DNA of 64,000 nucleotides from Sphingobacteriales bacterium (GTDB lineage: Bacteria > Bacteroidota > Bacteroidia > Chitinophagales > UBA2359). Made by a program: the position numbers and the translations under genes. Below the pieces are notes generated by a model. The model searched no databases and was not told the DNA's origin. It saw only the letters and a list, made by a program, of their open reading frames with translations. This document shows positions 29,394-38,025 of the stretch, one piece after another. Positions within the stretch are counted from its first letter, which is position 1. Every line of letters begins with the position of its first letter. The stretch spans positions 124,001-188,000 of the forward strand of contig JADJJT010000003.1 in the NCBI GenBank assembly GCA_016706405.1, given 5' to 3'.

Positions 29394-30761
29394 ATGAAAC
29401 TTTGGCAAAAGGGATTTGAAGTTAGCAAGGAAATTGAGAAGTTTACGGTTGGCCGAGACCGTGAGATGGATTTATTTCTTGCTCCTTATGATGTGCTTGG
29501 CAGCATTGCACACATTACCATGTTGGCCTCTATCAATCTTTTAACTGCTGCTGAATTACCCATACTTACTGCCGGACTGCGAAAAATTTACGCCGAAATT
29601 GCCGATGGTCAATTTATAATTGAAGACGGAGTTGAAGACGTACATTCGCAAATTGAATTATTATTAACCCGCCGCTTAGGCGATGTGGGCAAAAAAATTC
29701 ACAGCGGGCGGTCGCGCAACGACCAAGTTTTACTTGATCTTAAATTATTTTTGCGCAACGAAGTTCAAGCTATTGTTGAGGCCATACAGCCACTTTTTGA
29801 ATTGCTGCTAACCCTTAGTGAAAGATACAAACACGTTCTAATTCCGGGATACACCCATTACCAGGTTGCCATGCCCTCCTCTTTTGGTTTATGGTTTGGT
29901 GCTTACGCCGAAAGTTTAGTTGACGATGTAATTATGCTTCAGGCTGCTTACCGTATAACCAATAAAAATCCACTTGGGTCGGCGGCTGGCTACGGTTCTT
30001 CTTTTCCGTTAAATCGCGCGCTTACCACCCAACTATTAGGCTTCGACAACTTAAATTACAATGTAATATATGCTCAAATGGGGCGCGGCAAAACCGAAAA
30101 ATTGACGGCAGATGCCTTGGCTTCGGTAGGGGCAACTTTGGCAAAATTATCGCAGGATGTTTGTCTTTATATTAATCAGAATTTTGGTTTTATTGCTTTT
30201 CCGGATGAATTGACAACGGGTTCGAGCATTATGCCCCACAAAAAAAATCCGGATGTTTTTGAATTGGTACGAGCAAAATGCAATAAAATACAAGCCCTGC
30301 CCAACGAAATATCTCTAATTATCGGCAATTTAGCCTCGGGCTATCACCGCGATTTACAGGTAATCAAAGAAAGTTTATTGCCCGTTTTTACCGAACTTAA
30401 AAACTGCATAGCCATTACAACCTACGCACTCGAACATATTATTATCAACGAAAACGCCGTTCATGACGAAAAGTATAAATACATGTTTAGCGTTGAAGTA
30501 GTTAACAATTTAGTAATGCAAGGCGTGTCTTTCAGAGATGCCTATAAACAGGTAGGCGATGCTATTGCCAACGGCACCTATACCCCGGATTATAACGTTA
30601 ACCACACTCACCAAGGCAGTATTGGCAATTTGTGTAACCAAGAAATTAAAACATTAATGCATACCGTTTTAAGCGAATTTCGATTTAAACAGGCACAAGA
30701 GGCATTTGAGCGATTATTACAAGACGATAAATCATTAAGTAATAGTTTCACTGTCTATTGA
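29394..30761 (+). CDS. argH: Argininosuccinate lyase
   Basis: 455 residues from the ATG at 29394 (MKLWQKGFEVSKEIEKFTVG). An upstream in-frame start would lie before the promoter element. The fumarase-superfamily signature is GSSIMPHKKNPD. The substrate-binding regions GRSRNDQV, GYTHYQ and the catalytic histidine in VEDVHSQIE are all present. The enzyme splits argininosuccinate into arginine and fumarate, the last step of arginine synthesis. No other arg gene is in the window. A strong hairpin terminator follows directly. Confidence 0.95.
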   Translation: MKLWQKGFEVSKEIEKFTVGRDREMDLFLAPYDVLGSIAHITMLASINLLTAAELPILTAGLRKIYAEIADGQFIIEDGVEDVHSQIELLLTRRLGDVGKKIHSGRSRNDQVLLDLKLFLRNEVQAIVEAIQPLFELLLTLSERYKHVLIPGYTHYQVAMPSSFGLWFGAYAESLVDDVIMLQAAYRITNKNPLGSAAGYGSSFPLNRALTTQLLGFDNLNYNVIYAQMGRGKTEKLTADALASVGATLAKLSQDVCLYINQNFGFIAFPDELTTGSSIMPHKKNPDVFELVRAKCNKIQALPNEISLIIGNLASGYHRDLQVIKESLLPVFTELKNCIAITTYALEHIIINENAVHDEKYKYMFSVEVVNNLVMQGVSFRDAYKQVGDAIANGTYTPDYNVNHTHQGSIGNLCNQEIKTLMHTVLSEFRFKQAQEAFERLLQDDKSLSNSFTVY

Positions 30762-30769
30762 TTGATTTT

Positions 30770-30806
30770 AAAGCGTTTATCTTTTTTTGATAAACGCTTT
30801 TTTTTT
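30770..30806 (+). terminator. Rho-independent terminator of argH
   Basis: AAAGCGTTTATC at 30770-30781 pairs with GATAAACGCTTT at 30789-30800, loop of seven T, followed by six more T. It is a textbook terminator. Confidence 0.9.
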
Positions 30807-30907
30807 GAAAAAATTTTTGACCAATGCAAACAAAACATCCGGATAAAAATATATTATTTACTACATCATAATCATAAGAAATAAACAAAAGCAAAAAATT
30901 TATAACC

Positions 30908-31936
30908 ATGTTACCACCCACTTCAATGGCAAATGCCACAACACCCAAAGCATCTCAATCTCCATCACAAATTATGGACTTAAAACAAGTTTTACTTCAA
31001 AAAATCAACAGCAAAGGTGGCTGGGTTAATACCCACAGCCATTTAGACAGAGCCTACTCGCTAACAGCCGAGAGTTTTCCGTTTGTAAACGCTCATTTAA
31101 AAGAAAAATGGGGGTTGGTTGACAAAATCAAACGCGAATCAACTGCTGACCAAATTTACGACCGGATGGCACGCGCCACCGAAAATTTTATAGCGCAAGG
31201 TGCACAAGCCATAGGCACTTTTATTGATGTTGATGACATAATTGAAGACAAAGCTATAATTGCCGCGCAACGACTAAAAGACAACTACGGCAAACAAATA
31301 AAATTGCGCTTTGCCAACCAAGTATTAAAAGGTGTAATTGACCCAAAAGCAAGACAATGGTTCGACTTATCGGTTCAGTTTGTAGATATTTTGGGTGGGT
31401 TGCCCGCTAAAGATGCCGGACACGAAGAAGAACACTACGACATTATATTATCAACCGCGCATCAAATGGGCAAAATGGCACATATCCACGTTGACCAATT
31501 TAATACAGACGAAGAAAAAGAAACCGAATTATTAGCCCGCAAAACCATTGAACACAATATGCAAGGCCGTGTAGTGGGCATTCACGGCATATCGGTAGGG
31601 GCACACCCCGCCGCATACCGCCAAGAGTTATACGAGCTTATGCGTCAAGCCCAGTTGATGATGATTACCTGCCCTACCGCATGGATTGACCACCGCCGCA
31701 GCGAACGCCTTGCACCCAGCCACAATGCCATAACACCCGTTGATGAAATGCACCCCGAAGGCATAATTGTTGGCTTGGGAACCGACAATATTTACGACCT
31801 ATACAAACCCTTTAACGACGGCGACATGTGGATTGAACTGCGCGTTTTGTTAGAGGCTTGCCGCTTTTACGACATAGATGCATTGGTAGAGATTGCTACT
31901 ACCAATGGACTTAAAACATTGGGAATTGAAGCCTAA
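30908..31936 (+). CDS. Amidohydrolase family protein (cytosine deaminase-like)
   Basis: 342 residues. Metal-binding and catalytic motifs of the amidohydrolase superfamily are in order: THSHLDRAY near residue 42, HIHVDQFNTDEE near 200, GIHGISVGA near 230 and LGTDNIYDLYKPF near 300. The N-terminal HxH here is replaced by THSHLD, as in cytosine-deaminase-like enzymes. The product probably deaminates or hydrolyses a cyclic amide or base; the true substrate is unknown. An internal ATG at 30974 (MDLKQVLLQKINSKGG) is an alternative start. The gene is flanked by hairpin terminators on both sides, so it is a single-gene transcript. Confidence 0.8.
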   Translation: MLPPTSMANATTPKASQSPSQIMDLKQVLLQKINSKGGWVNTHSHLDRAYSLTAESFPFVNAHLKEKWGLVDKIKRESTADQIYDRMARATENFIAQGAQAIGTFIDVDDIIEDKAIIAAQRLKDNYGKQIKLRFANQVLKGVIDPKARQWFDLSVQFVDILGGLPAKDAGHEEEHYDIILSTAHQMGKMAHIHVDQFNTDEEKETELLARKTIEHNMQGRVVGIHGISVGAHPAAYRQELYELMRQAQLMMITCPTAWIDHRRSERLAPSHNAITPVDEMHPEGIIVGLGTDNIYDLYKPFNDGDMWIELRVLLEACRFYDIDALVEIATTNGLKTLGIEA

Positions 31937-31968
31937 AAGACAAGTTTAGTGTCGGTTTGCATAGAAAA

Positions 31969-32016
31969 AATCCGGATATTTGCCTCACAATCATGAGTAA
32001 GCATCCGGATTGTTTT
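31969..32016 (+). terminator. Terminator built from two ATCCGGAT half-stems
   Basis: AATCCGGAT at 31969-31977 pairs with ATCCGGATT at 32003-32011, followed by TGTTTTGTT. Each arm contains the whole over-represented TCCGGA palindrome. Confidence 0.55.
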
Positions 32017-32047
32017 GTTATTATATGATTCTATTAGAAGAAAAAAT

Positions 32048-33199
32048 ATGCAGCCCTCAAGTTTTGTTTTTTTGAAATTTTACTTCGCAATTTTTGCCTG
32101 CCTAATTTTTTCCGGATGCACCAATATTACATCTGAAACAAACGCATCAAAAATATTTCCGGATAAAAATTATTGGCCCCTACCCCACCCTTTTGACAGT
32201 TTGTTAGAAAATCTTCCGGAAAGAAAAAATTGGGAAGGCGATTCCGGAAAAATTCTTTTAGGCAAATTGTTATTTTTCGACAGGCGTTTGTCGTTAAACA
32301 ACACCAAATCGTGCGCCACCTGCCACGACCCTAAATTTGCATTTTCTGATAGCTATAGGCGCTCAACAGGGGCGCTTGGGCAACCCGTTCAACGAAACAG
32401 CCCCAGCTTAGCCAATTTATTGTTAATGCCTGCACTTACCTATGCCAACCCAAATTTAATACGCCCTTACCAGCAAGTAAACAACCCTTTGTACCATACT
32501 AATCCTATTGAATTAGGCTTAAATGGCCGAGAACAAACCTTACTTGCAACACTAAACGCCGACACCGCCTACCAAAGCGTACTAAAAAAGGCAAACTTAA
32601 TGCAAAACAGTTTAGCTTTAGACACAACGCTTTTAAAATTAGCACTTGAGCAGTATGTTTACAGTTTAACATCGAGCAATGCCCCCTATGACCGATATTG
32701 GTACGAAGGCAAAAAAAATGCCCTCGACGAAGCTGCAAAACGGGGCATGGCTATGTTTTTTTCGGACAGTTTGCATTGTAGCAGTTGCCACAAGGGGTTT
32801 AATTTTGCCGCCCTAACTACTGCCGATTATTTTAACACAGGGCTGTATAATATTGACGGAAAAGGCAGCTACCCCAGTAGCGACCAAGGTTTGTATGAAT
32901 TAACAAAAAATCCTAACGATATGGGTAAATTCAGGGTGCCTTCTTTGCGCAATTTAGCTTTTACTGCGCCGTACTGGCACGATGGCAGCACCCAAACACT
33001 TAACGAAGTAATTGATATTTATGCCAATGGTGGGCGACATATTTTAAAAGGCCCCAACACGGGCAACGGGCAAAAAAACCCTCTCAAAGACCCACGCATT
33101 AAGGGTTTTACTATAAATGCCGAGCAAAAAATGGATTTGCTACAATTCTTATTATCGTTAAGCGATTCGAGTTTTGTACAGCAAAATAGCACCTATTAG
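32048..33199 (+). CDS. Di-haem cytochrome c peroxidase (CcpA/MauG family) lipoprotein
   Basis: 383 residues from the ATG at 32048. The N-terminus is a lipoprotein signal (FAIFACLIFSGC), placing it in the periplasm, anchored to a membrane. Two c-type haem motifs are seen: CATCHDP near residue 90 and CSSCHKG near 245. They are followed by the family motif FRVPSLRNLAFTAPYWHDGS, whose methionine/histidine ligands complete the second haem site. Such enzymes reduce hydrogen peroxide with electrons from a small cytochrome; MauG-like members modify protein substrates instead. It is a single-gene unit between two terminators. Confidence 0.88.
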   Translation: MQPSSFVFLKFYFAIFACLIFSGCTNITSETNASKIFPDKNYWPLPHPFDSLLENLPERKNWEGDSGKILLGKLLFFDRRLSLNNTKSCATCHDPKFAFSDSYRRSTGALGQPVQRNSPSLANLLLMPALTYANPNLIRPYQQVNNPLYHTNPIELGLNGREQTLLATLNADTAYQSVLKKANLMQNSLALDTTLLKLALEQYVYSLTSSNAPYDRYWYEGKKNALDEAAKRGMAMFFSDSLHCSSCHKGFNFAALTTADYFNTGLYNIDGKGSYPSSDQGLYELTKNPNDMGKFRVPSLRNLAFTAPYWHDGSTQTLNEVIDIYANGGRHILKGPNTGNGQKNPLKDPRIKGFTINAEQKMDLLQFLLSLSDSSFVQQNSTY

Positions 33200-33231
33200 T
33201 ACTTTGACTTAACAACAAACTTTATATAAAA

Positions 33232-33269
33232 AAGCGCATAACTGTGTTTTTATTTTCAGTTATGCGCTT
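33232..33269 (-). terminator. Hairpin terminator between convergent genes
   Basis: A 13-bp perfect stem (AAGCGCATAACTG at 33232-33244 with its complement at 33257-33269). On the minus strand it is followed by five T, so it best serves the EF-G-like gene; it may also stop the peroxidase transcript from the other side. Confidence 0.8.
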
Positions 33270-33309
33270 GATGATTAATTGGAAATATAATTTTAATATT
33301 TTCAAAAAC

Positions 33310-35439
33310 CTAATGCTCTTCCTCTTCGGCTTTGTGGGCGGCAATTAGTTTTGCCTGAACATCGGCGGGTACAGGGCGATACTCGGCAAAGCGTTGTGTA
33401 TGTTTAGCCGCACCTTGCGATAACGACCGCAACGATGACGAGTATTTATACAATTCCATTAACGGTGCCTGGGCTTTAATAACTTGGTAATGACCTGCCG
33501 TATCCATACCCATTATTAAGGCACGGCGAGTTTGAAGGTCGCCAATAACATCGCCCATGGCATGGCTCGTTACCATAATTTCGACATCGTAAATAGGTTC
33601 TAAAATTTGTGGGTCGGCTTGTTTGAATGCATCGCGGAATGCAGACCGGGCGGCGATCCGGAAGGCGTTATCGTTTGAGTCAACGGGGTGCATTTTTCCA
33701 TCGTAAACGCACACGCGCACATCGCGTACATACGATCCGGTAAGTGGCCCCTCGACCATTCGCTCCATTATACCTTTCATTATGGAACTCATAAACCGGG
33801 TATCAATGGCGCCGCCTACAACACAGTTTTTAAATACAAGTTTTCCGCCCCAATCCAATTGTATTTCTTCGGTGCTGCGCACGTTCATATTGGCGGGTTC
33901 GGGCATACCATCGTAATAATGCTCGACCATCATGTGAACTTCGGCAAATTGCCCTGCTCCTCCCGATTGTTTTTTGTGGCGGTATTGGGTTTGCGCCGAT
34001 TTGCGGATAGTTTCGCGGTAAGGTATCCGGGGCTGAATGTATTCGAATTTGGCTTTGGTAGTATTTTCAACTTTCCACTTAACCATATTTAAGTGAAGTT
34101 CGCCTTGCCCACTTATAATCATTTGTTTAAGCTCTTGCGAGTTTTCGATGAGCAAAGTAGGGTCTTCAACATGGATGGCGTGCAGGGCTTGGGCTATTTT
34201 TTCAATATCGGCAGAGTTTTCGGCGTGGATAGCGGCCTGCATTCGCGGTTCGGGAAATTCGATAGGAGAAATATGGAATGGATGTGTTTTTTCGAACAGG
34301 GTTGTGTTGGTGGCAGTATTTTTAAGTTTAACGGTAGCACCAATATCGCCGGCTACTAACTCGTTTACTTGATTGCGGTTTTTGCCGTTTACTACGTATA
34401 ATTGTGAAAGACGCTCGCTATTTTCAGTTTTAGAATTAGTCAATTCGTCCCCTGCTTTTAATGTGCCCGAGCAAACTTTAAAATAGGTCATTAAGCCCAA
34501 ATTAGCCTCGTTTGAAGTTTTAAACACAAATAAAGTTTTAAATCCTTTGGGGTCGCAAGACAGTGTTTGACCACTAACGCGCTGAATTGGTGGCATATCT
34601 ACTGCTGCCGGCGCAATATCGTGAATAAAGCCCATTACTCGGCCTGTGCCCATGTTTTGTTTTCCGGAACAGCAAAAAACCGGAAATATATCGTGGTGAA
34701 TCATAGACAATTTCAGTCCTTTCACCATTTCTTCTTCGTCTAAATTGCCTTTGTCAAAAAATATTTCCATTAAGCCTTCGTCGTTTGCGGCAATGGTTTC
34801 AACAAGGTTGTTGTGTAGTTCGTTGGCTTTTTCTTTTTCGGCATCGGGGATTGGCAGTTTTTCGGGTTTGCCGCCATTGGCTGGGAACTTATACACAACC
34901 ATTTTAAGCACATCTACTATTGAATTAAAGGCTGGACCTGAATTTAACGGATACTGTACTATGGTTACTTTACTACCAAAACGGTCGCGGGCCTGGTTTA
35001 GCGTTTCGTCAAAATTGGCTTTGTCGCTGTCGAGTTGGTTTACCACAAACAGCATTGGGGTTTTAAACTGTTCGGTATAATCCCAAATAATTTCGGTGCC
35101 AACCTCAACGCCGTTTTGGGCGTTAAGCACCATAACGCCGGTATCGGCAACACGTAAGGCGGCAATAACCTCGCCAACAAAATCATCAAATCCGGGCGTG
35201 TCAATTAAATTAATTTTATTATCCTTCCACTGCATATTCATAATAGAGCTAAAAATAGAATTTCTTCGTTCTTGCTCTAAGGTGTGGTAGTCAGAAACGG
35301 TATTTTGCCCTTCAATGCTACCGCGCCTTGTAATTGCGCCCGCCTCAAAAAGCATGGATTCCGCTAATGTGGTTTTGCCCGAACCAGCATGGCCAAGCAA
35401 AACCACGTTCTTTATTTTGTTACTATCAAAAGTACTCAT
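33310..35439 (-). CDS. Elongation factor G-like GTPase (second-type EF-G paralogue)
   Basis: 709 residues with all five EF-G domains. G1 is GHAGSGKTTL instead of the canonical GHIDAGKTT, G3 is DTPGFDDF instead of DTPGHVDF, and G4 is NQLD instead of NKMD. These replacements, and the start MSTFDSNKIKNVVLLGHAG, are those of the EF-G-like (EF-G2) group common in Bacteroidota. Canonical EF-G would be elsewhere, with the ribosomal operons. EF-G2 members tend to lack strong translocase activity and may act in recycling or under stress; the role here is inferred. The C-terminus ends in a charged tail (AKLIAAHKAEEEEH). Confidence 0.88.
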   Translation of the reverse strand: MSTFDSNKIKNVVLLGHAGSGKTTLAESMLFEAGAITRRGSIEGQNTVSDYHTLEQERRNSIFSSIMNMQWKDNKINLIDTPGFDDFVGEVIAALRVADTGVMVLNAQNGVEVGTEIIWDYTEQFKTPMLFVVNQLDSDKANFDETLNQARDRFGSKVTIVQYPLNSGPAFNSIVDVLKMVVYKFPANGGKPEKLPIPDAEKEKANELHNNLVETIAANDEGLMEIFFDKGNLDEEEMVKGLKLSMIHHDIFPVFCCSGKQNMGTGRVMGFIHDIAPAAVDMPPIQRVSGQTLSCDPKGFKTLFVFKTSNEANLGLMTYFKVCSGTLKAGDELTNSKTENSERLSQLYVVNGKNRNQVNELVAGDIGATVKLKNTATNTTLFEKTHPFHISPIEFPEPRMQAAIHAENSADIEKIAQALHAIHVEDPTLLIENSQELKQMIISGQGELHLNMVKWKVENTTKAKFEYIQPRIPYRETIRKSAQTQYRHKKQSGGAGQFAEVHMMVEHYYDGMPEPANMNVRSTEEIQLDWGGKLVFKNCVVGGAIDTRFMSSIMKGIMERMVEGPLTGSYVRDVRVCVYDGKMHPVDSNDNAFRIAARSAFRDAFKQADPQILEPIYDVEIMVTSHAMGDVIGDLQTRRALIMGMDTAGHYQVIKAQAPLMELYKYSSSLRSLSQGAAKHTQRFAEYRPVPADVQAKLIAAHKAEEEEH

Positions 35440-35856
35440 AAAAAAAATGTATTTGACGGTTATTAAATTAAATTAAATTGCTTTTCTAAAAATGGGTTTT
35501 TATACTTACCCGAAAAAACGGCGTAAGATAAGAATAATGTTTGTTATTTTGGTAAAATTTCAAGAAATAAAACCGAAAAATTGACAATTTCAAAATCCGG
35601 AAAAAATGGCAGGCAAAGAGAGATATGTATGCCCCATTAATATCCGGATTAGCAATCTTTCAGCTAAGTTTCTGAAAAAAATACAAAATTTGAAAAAATT
35701 ATTAGGCACGAGACACCCACAAGATTGTAAATGTGCATCTATAAATTTTGTAAAAGGCAGCGATGCTATTTACAAGGCAAAAATTGTAATTTTACCGCCA
35801 AAACAAATTAATAGCTAAGGTTCATAAATTTAAACAAGCCTAATATTTAACCGTTT
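35440..35856. other. Intergenic region before the ECF sigma gene
   Basis: 417 bases between divergent EF-G-like and sigma genes. Two TCCGGA sites lie near 35597 and 35643. A 70-codon open frame at 35606-35818 has no recognisable family, a basic shape and no clear start region; I do not support it as a gene. Confidence 0.4.
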
Positions 35857-36399
35857 GTGAACGAAGACCAACTTATAGCAGGCTGCAAAGCAAACAACCG
35901 CAACGCTCAGCACGAGTTGTACCAAATTTATGCTAAGCGAATGTTTGGGGTATGCCGCCGCTATGTTGATAACGAGGCAGACGTAGAAGAAGTGTTGATG
36001 GCCGGCTTTTTAAAGGTTTTTACCAAAATTGACACGTTTCAGTTTTCAGGAAGTTTTGAAGGTTGGATTAGGCGAATAATGGTGAACGAATCGCTTATGT
36101 TTTTGCGGAAACAAAAAAAAACAGCTCATTTATATATTGAATTAGACAATAACACACACGAAATTGCCACCGCAGCCGAAGCACAAAGTATTTTGCAAGC
36201 CAATGATATTATTAAACTTTTAGACTACCTGCCGCCCGGATATCGAACAGTATTTAATTTATATGCAATAGAAGGATATAGTTTGCCCGATATTGCCGAA
36301 GAACTTCAAATTAGTGTTAATACCGTAAAATCGCAGTTGTTTAAAGCACGGCAAGTATTGCAACGCTTAATTGAACAACGACAATCAAAAATTGCCTAA
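35857..36399 (+). CDS. ECF-type RNA polymerase sigma factor
   Basis: 180 residues from a GTG start (MNEDQLIAGCKANNRNAQHEL). Region 2 reads LYQIYAKRMFGVCRRYVDNEADVEEVLMAGFLKVF with the conserved FEGWIRRIMVNESL. Region 4 (GYRTVFNLYAIEGYSLPDIAEEL, then NTVKSQLFKARQ) is the helix-turn-helix for the -35 element. It belongs to the Bacteroidota sigma-70 ECF type. The next gene, 118 bases on, encodes a membrane protein with an anti-sigma-like N-terminus, so the two probably form a regulator pair responding to an envelope signal. Confidence 0.92.
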   Translation: MNEDQLIAGCKANNRNAQHELYQIYAKRMFGVCRRYVDNEADVEEVLMAGFLKVFTKIDTFQFSGSFEGWIRRIMVNESLMFLRKQKKTAHLYIELDNNTHEIATAAEAQSILQANDIIKLLDYLPPGYRTVFNLYAIEGYSLPDIAEELQISVNTVKSQLFKARQVLQRLIEQRQSKIA

Positions 36400-36517
36400 C
36401 CCAAACAACTCTATACAAAGCATTATTTCGCTTATAAAACCAAAATCTATAATTTACTATTTGCAGCAATAAGCCTAATTTATTTACATTCATCGCAAAT
36501 GTCAATTCAAACCTGCC

Positions 36518-37858
36518 GTGTCAAAACATCCTTCACATATAGACGATTTATTTAAAGAGAACCAGCATGGCTTTGACCAAATGCCCCGAGAAGCGGTATG
36601 GCAAAGGCTTGAGGAACTGCTTGACGGGGTACAACCTGTAAACCAGCAAGAAGGGCAAGAGCCAGTAGCCGCCGCCGTTAATCCAGCAGTGCAGCAAACT
36701 GACACAGCAACTGCTGCAACGGCAAGCACACCCAAGTCCGGAAGTTTTAGCCAAAACTGGTTTAAAATTGCCGCTTCGGCAGCTATAGTGCTTCTGGTTT
36801 TGCTGCCCTTGTCGTGGTGGGTAATAAATCAAAGCAATCCAAGTCAGGCTGTTGCCGAACAAAAAACAATCAACAGCGAAAACAACCCCGCCCTACCCCA
36901 CGAAATTAGTACTAATGCAAACCTTGAATCAAATTCGCAAGAAGCTAACCCTGCCAGCGCCGCCAATACCACAAGCGCAACCGAAACCCAGGCATCAAGC
37001 GAAACTCCAAAACCTGTTTTACCCAATTTAAACGCTCCCAAAACTACTACACCACAAAGTAATGCAAAACGCCCATCATTTGAAAGCGAATTAAAAACAG
37101 TACCAATTATTGTACCTGATGCAGAATTTGATGAAAGCAATGTAAGCCGAGATGCAGCCTCAAGTAGTAATACTGTACCAAAAGGACGGAGTGCAGCTGC
37201 AAAAGATATGGCACCCGAAACAGAAACTGCCCGAAATGCACCACCACAGCCTCAACAACAACAACAACAGCAAATAATAAATGAATATCCGGCTGCCGCT
37301 GGTCTTACAACAAACAACTACTATGCTTCGTCAAACTCGCGGTATGCGCTGTCAAATTCTCAGGATGATACGAATGATTATGCAGGCGATAAAAATTTAG
37401 CAAGCCAAGAGGAGACAAAAAAAGACACAAAACAAGCGAAATCGAAAAAGAACATAGAAAGTGCCACCCCCGAATGGTTGGCTGGCAAATGGAAAATGAC
37501 AGACCTACAGGGAAATGCCTACACTGAAACATGGCAATTAACAAAAAATGAAAATTTGTTGAATGGAACGGGAAAAACCACCGATAAAAATGGGAAACCA
37601 CTTTATATCGAAAGTTTTAAGTTAGTTTCAGCCAAAAATGGCGACTTAATATACGAACTCAACGATTCAGGCTCCGGAAAAAAAGTAAGCTTGCAAGGCA
37701 AAACTACAAATAACAATTCGTTGGTTTTCGAAAATGATAAAGGCAGCTATCCTTCGCGTATTGTTTACCAGTTTGACCCATCGCAGCCAAATAATTTAAC
37801 TGTGATTTTTGAAGGTTCTAACGGCGAAAAGCATAGCATCAACCTAACAAAATACTAA
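36518..37858 (+). CDS. Membrane protein with anti-sigma-like N-terminus and C-terminal lipocalin-like domain
   Basis: 446 residues from a GTG start. The N-terminal 40 residues (HIDDLFKENQHGFDQMPREAVWQRLEELLDG) look like the cytoplasmic part of Bacteroidota anti-sigma proteins. One membrane helix follows near residue 90 (FKIAASAAIVLLVLLPLSWW). A long low-complexity periplasmic linker, rich in A, S, T, N and with QPQQQQQQQ, leads to a C-terminal domain (about 310-446). That domain starts WLAGKWKMTDLQGNAYTETW, a lipocalin/DUF6265-like beta-barrel opening. It likely holds the upstream ECF sigma factor at the membrane, with the C-terminal domain as sensor; this is inferred from position and layout. 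Confidence 0.65.
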   Translation: MSKHPSHIDDLFKENQHGFDQMPREAVWQRLEELLDGVQPVNQQEGQEPVAAAVNPAVQQTDTATAATASTPKSGSFSQNWFKIAASAAIVLLVLLPLSWWVINQSNPSQAVAEQKTINSENNPALPHEISTNANLESNSQEANPASAANTTSATETQASSETPKPVLPNLNAPKTTTPQSNAKRPSFESELKTVPIIVPDAEFDESNVSRDAASSSNTVPKGRSAAAKDMAPETETARNAPPQPQQQQQQQIINEYPAAAGLTTNNYYASSNSRYALSNSQDDTNDYAGDKNLASQEETKKDTKQAKSKKNIESATPEWLAGKWKMTDLQGNAYTETWQLTKNENLLNGTGKTTDKNGKPLYIESFKLVSAKNGDLIYELNDSGSGKKVSLQGKTTNNNSLVFENDKGSYPSRIVYQFDPSQPNNLTVIFEGSNGEKHSINLTKY

Positions 37859-38025
37859 AGATTAGAATGAGTTTGATTGATATTAGCTATCCGGAAAAAT
37901 TATTCCGGAGGTAGTTTCAATTGCTCAACAAATTGTTTGCCTCATTATAAGCGAGCACAATACTTAATTTTTTTAATTCAATTAACAAAATCATACACCA
38001 GCATTTTAAACAAAACATTTTTTTT

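Noticed and set aside
35606..35818. 70-residue ORF MAGKERYVCPIN...
   Set aside because: No family resemblance, weak start context, atypical composition, and it crosses a promoter-like intergenic region.
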